Positions 4,948 to 8,322 of a stretch of DNA of 8,322 nt are shown piece by piece (within the stretch, counting starts at the first letter, position 1; the number at the start of each line of letters is the position of its first letter). Source of the stretch: Pseudomonadota bacterium (lineage in GTDB: Bacteria > Myxococcota_A > Polyangia > Polyangiales > Polyangiaceae). The notes below the pieces were generated by a model. It had not been told where the DNA came from. It did not search any database and saw only the letters and a program-made list of their open reading frames with translations. The translations under genes were made by a program, and so were the position numbers. The DNA is taken from positions 1 through 8,322 of the forward strand of contig JAEYOT010000341.1 in the NCBI GenBank assembly GCA_023411445.1, given 5' to 3'.

Positions 4948-6719
4948 AGCTAGGCCTGCGCGCGCGGCTGATTTCGCTGTCTCTCGCGGTGGTCACGCTC
5001 ACGGGCGTGCTGGTGTATTGGCAGGGGCGGCCGCTGTTCGAGGCCAGCCTGATGACGTCGCTGGAGCGGGACCTCGTGGGGCGCACGCGGTTGGTCGCAG
5101 CGCTGGCGGAGGCAGAGCGACCTCAGTTGAACGACGCCGCGCAGCTATCCGAGCTCACGGAACGGCTCGCCGCCGAGTCTGGCTGCACCGTGCAGATCTT
5201 GGACGCCGAAGGCATGCCGCTCTCCAGCTCCACGGGGCCTCCCGGCCAGCTGAGCCGCGCGCGGGATGCAGACGTTAGCGCGGCGCACGGCGCGCGCGGG
5301 CAAGCGGAGCCTGGTTTCTTGGTGGAAGGGCGCACGCTGTACTCGGCCGCGCGCTTCCAGCTCCCCGATGGCTCCAGCGCGATCGCTCGCGTGGGCGCCT
5401 CTCTGCGCGGAGTAGACGACGCGCTGGCTCAGTTTGGTAATACCGTCTTGGCTGCGTCGGCGCTGTTGCTCGCGCTGCTCGTGGTCGTGGCCGGCTCGCT
5501 GGCAAGCCTGACCGCGCGCGGCCTGGGTGATTTGACCGAGGTCGCTCGGCGCATGGCGGCCGGCGACTGGGAGGCGCGCTCGGGCCTGGAGGGGGATGAC
5601 GCGCTGGCTGAGCTGGGTCGCACGCTGGACAAGCTCGCGCGCGGCTTGTCCTCGTCGCTGGAAGCCCTACGTGGCGAGCGCGATCGCATGGCCGGCATCC
5701 TGCAGGGGATGCAGGAGGGCGTGCTGCTTTTGGACGCGCAGCGCCAGATCGTGCTGCTCAACCCCGCGCTGCGCGAGATGATGCTGCTCCCAGCGGACGC
5801 CGAGGGTAAGCCGCTCTTGGACGTGGTGCGTCACGCAGAGCTGCGCGATCTGTTCGACGCTGCCCTACGCAAGGACGAGCCCACCACGCAAGAGGTGGAG
5901 CTCGGCGGGCTCAAGCCCCGACGACTCTTGGTGCGGATCGCGCGCAGGGACGCCTCGCGGGAGCTGGTTGCGGTGTTCGTAGACGTGACCGAGATGCGCC
6001 GGCTGGAGTCGATGCGGCGGGATTTCGTGGCCAACGTGTCGCACGAGCTGCGCACACCCGTGACCGCCATCCGCTCCGCGGCGGAGACGCTGAGCGGCGG
6101 CGCCGCCGAGGATCCGGCCGCAGCCCGCGCCTTCATCGGCATCATCGACCGCAACGCCCAGCGGCTCCACGCGCTGGTGGAAGACTTACTGGATCTGTCG
6201 CGCATCGAGGCGCGGGGCTTCAAGCTCAGCTTGGAGCCCGTGGAGCTGCGCCCGCTCTTTTCTCAGGTGGCGGGCCTGTTCCGCGAGCGCGCCAGCGAGA
6301 AGGGGATGCAGCTCGAAGAGCAGCTGCCGGCGCTGTTGCCGCCCGTGCGAGCCGATCGGCGCGCCATGGAGCACGTGCTGTCGAACCTGATCGACAACGC
6401 GGTGAAGTACTGCGGACCAGGGGCGCGGATCACGCTGAGCGCGAGCGTTACGGCAGAGAGCGTGAGCGTGAGCGTGAGCGACGACGGGCCCGGCATCGAC
6501 GAGCGGCACCTGCCGCGCGTGTTCGAGCGCTTTTATCGGGTGGATGCTGGACGCTCTCGTGATGTTGGCGGCACGGGGCTGGGCCTGTCCATCGTCAAGC
6601 ACCTGGTGGAGGCGATGGGCGGCGAGATCAGCGTCGTCAGTCAGTTGGGCGCCGGAACCACGTTCTCGTTCTCACTCGCGCGCGGAGCGAGCGCCGCGCC
6701 GCACGCGCACGTAAGGTGA
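4944..6719 (+). CDS. phoR: PhoR-like sensor histidine kinase
   Basis: The protein has 591 residues. It starts at TTG 4944, overlapping the phoB stop as TTGA, with GAGG at 4933-4936 and 7-base spacing. Domains in order: membrane helix 1 (about 8-26); a periplasmic region of about 140 residues (28-166); membrane helix 2 (about 167-188); HAMP linker (about 188-240); PAS-like domain (about 245-350, with MAGILQGMQEGVLLLDAQ and VDVTEMRRLE); HisKA with SHELRTP and phosphoacceptor H367; and HATPase_c with N-box NLIDNAVKY (N485), G1 DDGPGI (513-518), F-box FERFYRV (527-533) and G2 GGTGLGLSIV (542-551). All kinase motifs are intact, so it should autophosphorylate and also dephosphorylate PhoB. The large periplasmic part resembles Gram-positive-style PhoR more than E. 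coli PhoR, which has almost none. Its last 15 codons overlap the convergent mannanase gene. Confidence 0.88.
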   Translation: MKLGLRARLISLSLAVVTLTGVLVYWQGRPLFEASLMTSLERDLVGRTRLVAALAEAERPQLNDAAQLSELTERLAAESGCTVQILDAEGMPLSSSTGPPGQLSRARDADVSAAHGARGQAEPGFLVEGRTLYSAARFQLPDGSSAIARVGASLRGVDDALAQFGNTVLAASALLLALLVVVAGSLASLTARGLGDLTEVARRMAAGDWEARSGLEGDDALAELGRTLDKLARGLSSSLEALRGERDRMAGILQGMQEGVLLLDAQRQIVLLNPALREMMLLPADAEGKPLLDVVRHAELRDLFDAALRKDEPTTQEVELGGLKPRRLLVRIARRDASRELVAVFVDVTEMRRLESMRRDFVANVSHELRTPVTAIRSAAETLSGGAAEDPAAARAFIGIIDRNAQRLHALVEDLLDLSRIEARGFKLSLEPVELRPLFSQVAGLFRERASEKGMQLEEQLPALLPPVRADRRAMEHVLSNLIDNAVKYCGPGARITLSASVTAESVSVSVSDDGPGIDERHLPRVFERFYRVDAGRSRDVGGTGLGLSIVKHLVEAMGGEISVVSQLGAGTTFSFSLARGASAAPHAHVR

Positions 6720-7994
6720 TGAGTCCGGTCCGGGCGAGCGCTCGCGGCAGGCCGGAGCTTGTTTGAAGCGCTCGGCGTAGCCGCGCAGCAGCTGACCGGT
6801 GGCGTCGTCGGCGTAAAACGCGAAGCCGTCGTAGTCCGGGTAGCGTGCCTGTCCGACATCGCCAGCGGCCAGCATCCAGGAGAGCGCGCCGCTGCCGCCC
6901 AGCTCCAGCACGCGCTCGTTCCAACGCCGGTACTGGGCGAGGCGCTCTGACAGGCCGCTCGCCTCGCGCCCCAGCGTGCCCTCGCTGCGCGTCAGCTTCA
7001 GGCCGTACTCTTCGAGCAGCGTGGGCTTACCCAGCTGGCGCGCCACCGCGGCGTGGTCCGTGATCCAGCGCTCCGGAAAGTCGCGCGGCGTGTCCCAGTG
7101 ATCGGGGTACAGGTGATACGTACCGAAGTCCACGTGGGGCAGCGAGGTGAGCGCCTCGTGGTCGACGCCGTCGTGACCACGGTACGCCCAGTGCTCGCCG
7201 CCCCAATCGAGGAAGCCCTCGTCACCGACCGAGACCAAGTGGCTCGGAGCTAGTGACTTCACGTAGCTCGACATCTCGGCGGCCCACTCCGTGATCGTCG
7301 CCTCGTCCCAGCCTTCGTCACGGTCGAAGCTGGAGCCGTTTTTGAGGCGGGGCTCGTTCGCCAGCTCCCAAGCAAAAATCGTGGGATCTTCGCGGTACAG
7401 GCGGCCATTGAGCGAGTTCTTGCGGCCGAGCAAGTGGCTCACCCAATCGCGGTACGCCTGCCGCAGCTCCGGCGCACTGAAAAACTCGTGGTGCTTGTCG
7501 CGACCGTACCAGACCAAGTACTGGTCCATGCCGCCGAACTCGCGCCAGTTGTTCACCAGCACCACGATCAACTTGAGCTCGTGCTTGGCGGCGACGGCGA
7601 GCACGTAGTCCAGCCGCGCTAGGCCATCGGCGCCGTCGTTGTAAGCGGGGCGACCGCGCGCGGGATCCCAAAACTGAAAGTACACGCCTTGCTTGTGCCC
7701 CTCGCCGTCCACATTCGGCACCGAGCCATCCAGCGCGCCGCGATCGAGCATGCCCCACACGCGCATCACCTGAAAGCCGAGCCGCTTGGCGGACGCGAAC
7801 AGGTCGTCCACCACCGGCTGGGGCTTGTAGATGGGGTAGTAGTTGTTGGAGCCCGCGAAGCAGAACGGCTTGCCCTCCAGCTCGAACCAGCTGTCGGTGG
7901 CGCTCACCGGCAACGTGGAAGCGGGCGTGGCGGCGCAGGCGCTCGTTCCGAGCAGCGCTAGCGCTCCCACCAACCGAAGCGGGTTCACACTCAC
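6672..7994 (-). CDS. Exported GH5 beta-mannanase (GH5_7 type)
   Basis: The protein has 440 residues from GTG 7994; a second GTG at 7988 (codon 3) is an alternative start. The N-terminus PLRLVGALALLGTSACA is a signal peptide. C20 could be a lipidation site, but T at -3 is atypical, so simple secretion is possible. The body matches endo-1,4-beta-mannanase of GH5 subfamily 7: FCFAGSNNYY (45-53), MRVWGM (77-82), LVNNWREFGGMDQY (146-159), RKNSLNGRLYREDPTIFAWELANEPR (191-216; acid/base E214), HLVSVGDEGF (252-261), YHLYPDHW (293-300), LLEEYG (326-331; likely nucleophile E329) and LSWML (371-375). It should hydrolyse internal mannan bonds outside the cytoplasm. The last 25 or so residues form a basic Arg/Ser tail beyond the barrel, encoded partly inside phoR on the opposite strand. 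It is coupled to the upstream zinc-ribbon gene by TAGTG. Confidence 0.9.
   Translation of the reverse strand: MSVNPLRLVGALALLGTSACAATPASTLPVSATDSWFELEGKPFCFAGSNNYYPIYKPQPVVDDLFASAKRLGFQVMRVWGMLDRGALDGSVPNVDGEGHKQGVYFQFWDPARGRPAYNDGADGLARLDYVLAVAAKHELKLIVVLVNNWREFGGMDQYLVWYGRDKHHEFFSAPELRQAYRDWVSHLLGRKNSLNGRLYREDPTIFAWELANEPRLKNGSSFDRDEGWDEATITEWAAEMSSYVKSLAPSHLVSVGDEGFLDWGGEHWAYRGHDGVDHEALTSLPHVDFGTYHLYPDHWDTPRDFPERWITDHAAVARQLGKPTLLEEYGLKLTRSEGTLGREASGLSERLAQYRRWNERVLELGGSGALSWMLAAGDVGQARYPDYDGFAFYADDATGQLLRGYAERFKQAPACRERSPGPDSSPYVRVRRGARSARE
6724..6764 (+). terminator. Possible weak terminator after phoR
   Basis: An outer stem TCCGG (6724-6728)/CCGGA (6752-6756) encloses a perfect 12-bp palindrome GCGAGCGCTCGC (6734-6745). 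It is followed by the weakly T-rich GCTTGTTTG. It starts 4 bases after the phoR stop, in a fitting place, but the T-run is poor. The whole stretch is also coding for the C-terminus of the mannanase on the other strand, so the structure may be incidental. Confidence 0.25.
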
Positions 7995-8322
7995 TAGTGC
8001 CTACGCAGCCGTTCTCGCAGGTAGGCCAAAGCCAGCGCGCCTGCTTCGTGATCGGCGAGCTGCGCGGCCAGCCGCTCGAGCAGCTCGAACGTGTCCTCGC
8101 CCAGCTTGCGGCGCAGGTCGGCCTCCAGCGACGCACGGTTTTGCTGTTCCGCCAAGTGATCGCGCCAGGCCGGGCTCCACAGCGCCGTCACGTCCGCCAG
8201 CAAGCCTTGCCCAGAGAGGCGCGTCCACTCGCCCGGGTCGAACCAGACGCCGCCGCAGCGCGCGCAGCGCTCCACGAAATACGGGTCGTCGTTGGTCACG
8301 CGCGCGCGCCGCAACAGCCCGG
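7994..8322 (-). CDS. zf-TFIIB-type zinc-ribbon protein, C-terminal part (5' end outside window)
   Basis: The frame is open to the window edge, giving 108 visible residues ending at TAG 7996-7994; the TTG at 8314 is probably an internal leucine. The first visible part, VERCARCGGVWFDPGEW, is the second half of a zf-TFIIB zinc ribbon (pattern ...RC..CGGVW.D.GE...L). The first CxxC pair must lie outside the window. After the ribbon comes an Ala/Leu/Arg/Glu-rich helical region, probably partly coiled-coil (LEADLRRKLGEDTFELLERL). Proteins of this type are cytoplasmic and mostly of unknown function. The stop overlaps the mannanase GTG by one base (TAGTG), so the two are in one operon and probably coupled. 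Whether more membrane or catalytic domains lie upstream cannot be seen. Confidence 0.78.
   Translation of the reverse strand, partial: GLLRRARVTNDDPYFVERCARCGGVWFDPGEWTRLSGQGLLADVTALWSPAWRDHLAEQQNRASLEADLRRKLGEDTFELLERLAAQLADHEAGALALAYLRERLRRH

Noticed and set aside
6458..6480. Hexamer tandem repeat GAGCGT, almost four copies
   Set aside because: It lies inside the kinase ATPase domain and codes for an alternating Ser-Val beta-strand before the DDGPGI motif; chance codon repetition explains it.
7318..8136. 272-codon minus-strand frame overlapping the mannanase
   Set aside because: It is the alternative frame of the mannanase and zinc-ribbon genes, with no recognisable motif.
1..8322. CRISPR array, insertion sequence, attachment site, tRNA or rRNA
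   Set aside because: I searched by eye for spaced direct repeats, transposase motifs, terminal inverted repeats and tRNA-like ends and found none.

Overview
The window is about 8.3 kb of very GC-rich, densely packed Gram-negative DNA. Its codon use, GTG/TTG starts and gene content suggest a member of the Myxococcota (Polyangia/Sorangium-like): a beta-helix surface protein, a TonB system with two ExbD proteins, a GH5 mannanase and membrane zinc-ribbon proteins. This placement is inferred from style and content; no rRNA or marker gene is present.

Layout. (1) 1-653 (+): the 3' end of a secreted, probably right-handed beta-helix protein, closed by a good intrinsic terminator at 731-764. (2) 839-1650 (+): a structured leader (small ORFs, a perfect hairpin, a repeated Shine-Dalgarno segment) followed by an unrecognised membrane protein with two four-cysteine zinc ribbons and three predicted membrane helices. 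(3) 4060-1661 (-): a compact four-gene operon tonB-exbB-exbD-exbD for proton-motive-force energy transduction to the outer membrane. It converges on gene 2 with only 10 bp between the stop codons. (4) 4061-4251: a divergent control region holding a Pho-box-like direct repeat just upstream of phoB and six GTCAC/GTGAC pentamers. (5) 4252-6719 (+): phoB-phoR, a two-component system with a 4-bp start/stop overlap. The kinase has HAMP, PAS-like, HisKA and HATPase domains and a periplasmic domain of about 140 residues. (6) 8322-6672 (-): a translationally coupled pair, the 3' part of a zf-TFIIB zinc-ribbon protein and an exported GH5 subfamily-7-type beta-mannanase. The mannanase gene overlaps the end of phoR tail-to-tail by 48 bp.

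Working together: PhoB/PhoR probably senses phosphate limitation or a related envelope signal and regulates its own transcription through the Pho box. Its position back-to-back with the TonB operon raises the possibility of shared control, that is, energising outer-membrane uptake when phosphate is scarce. No TonB-dependent receptor, pst transporter or phoU lies in the window. The mannanase fits polysaccharide scavenging but has no demonstrated link to the other genes. I see no mobile element, CRISPR array, tRNA or rRNA. I do not claim a clearly novel system; the least explained parts are the double zinc-ribbon membrane protein with its leader, and the one-ExbB/two-ExbD arrangement.
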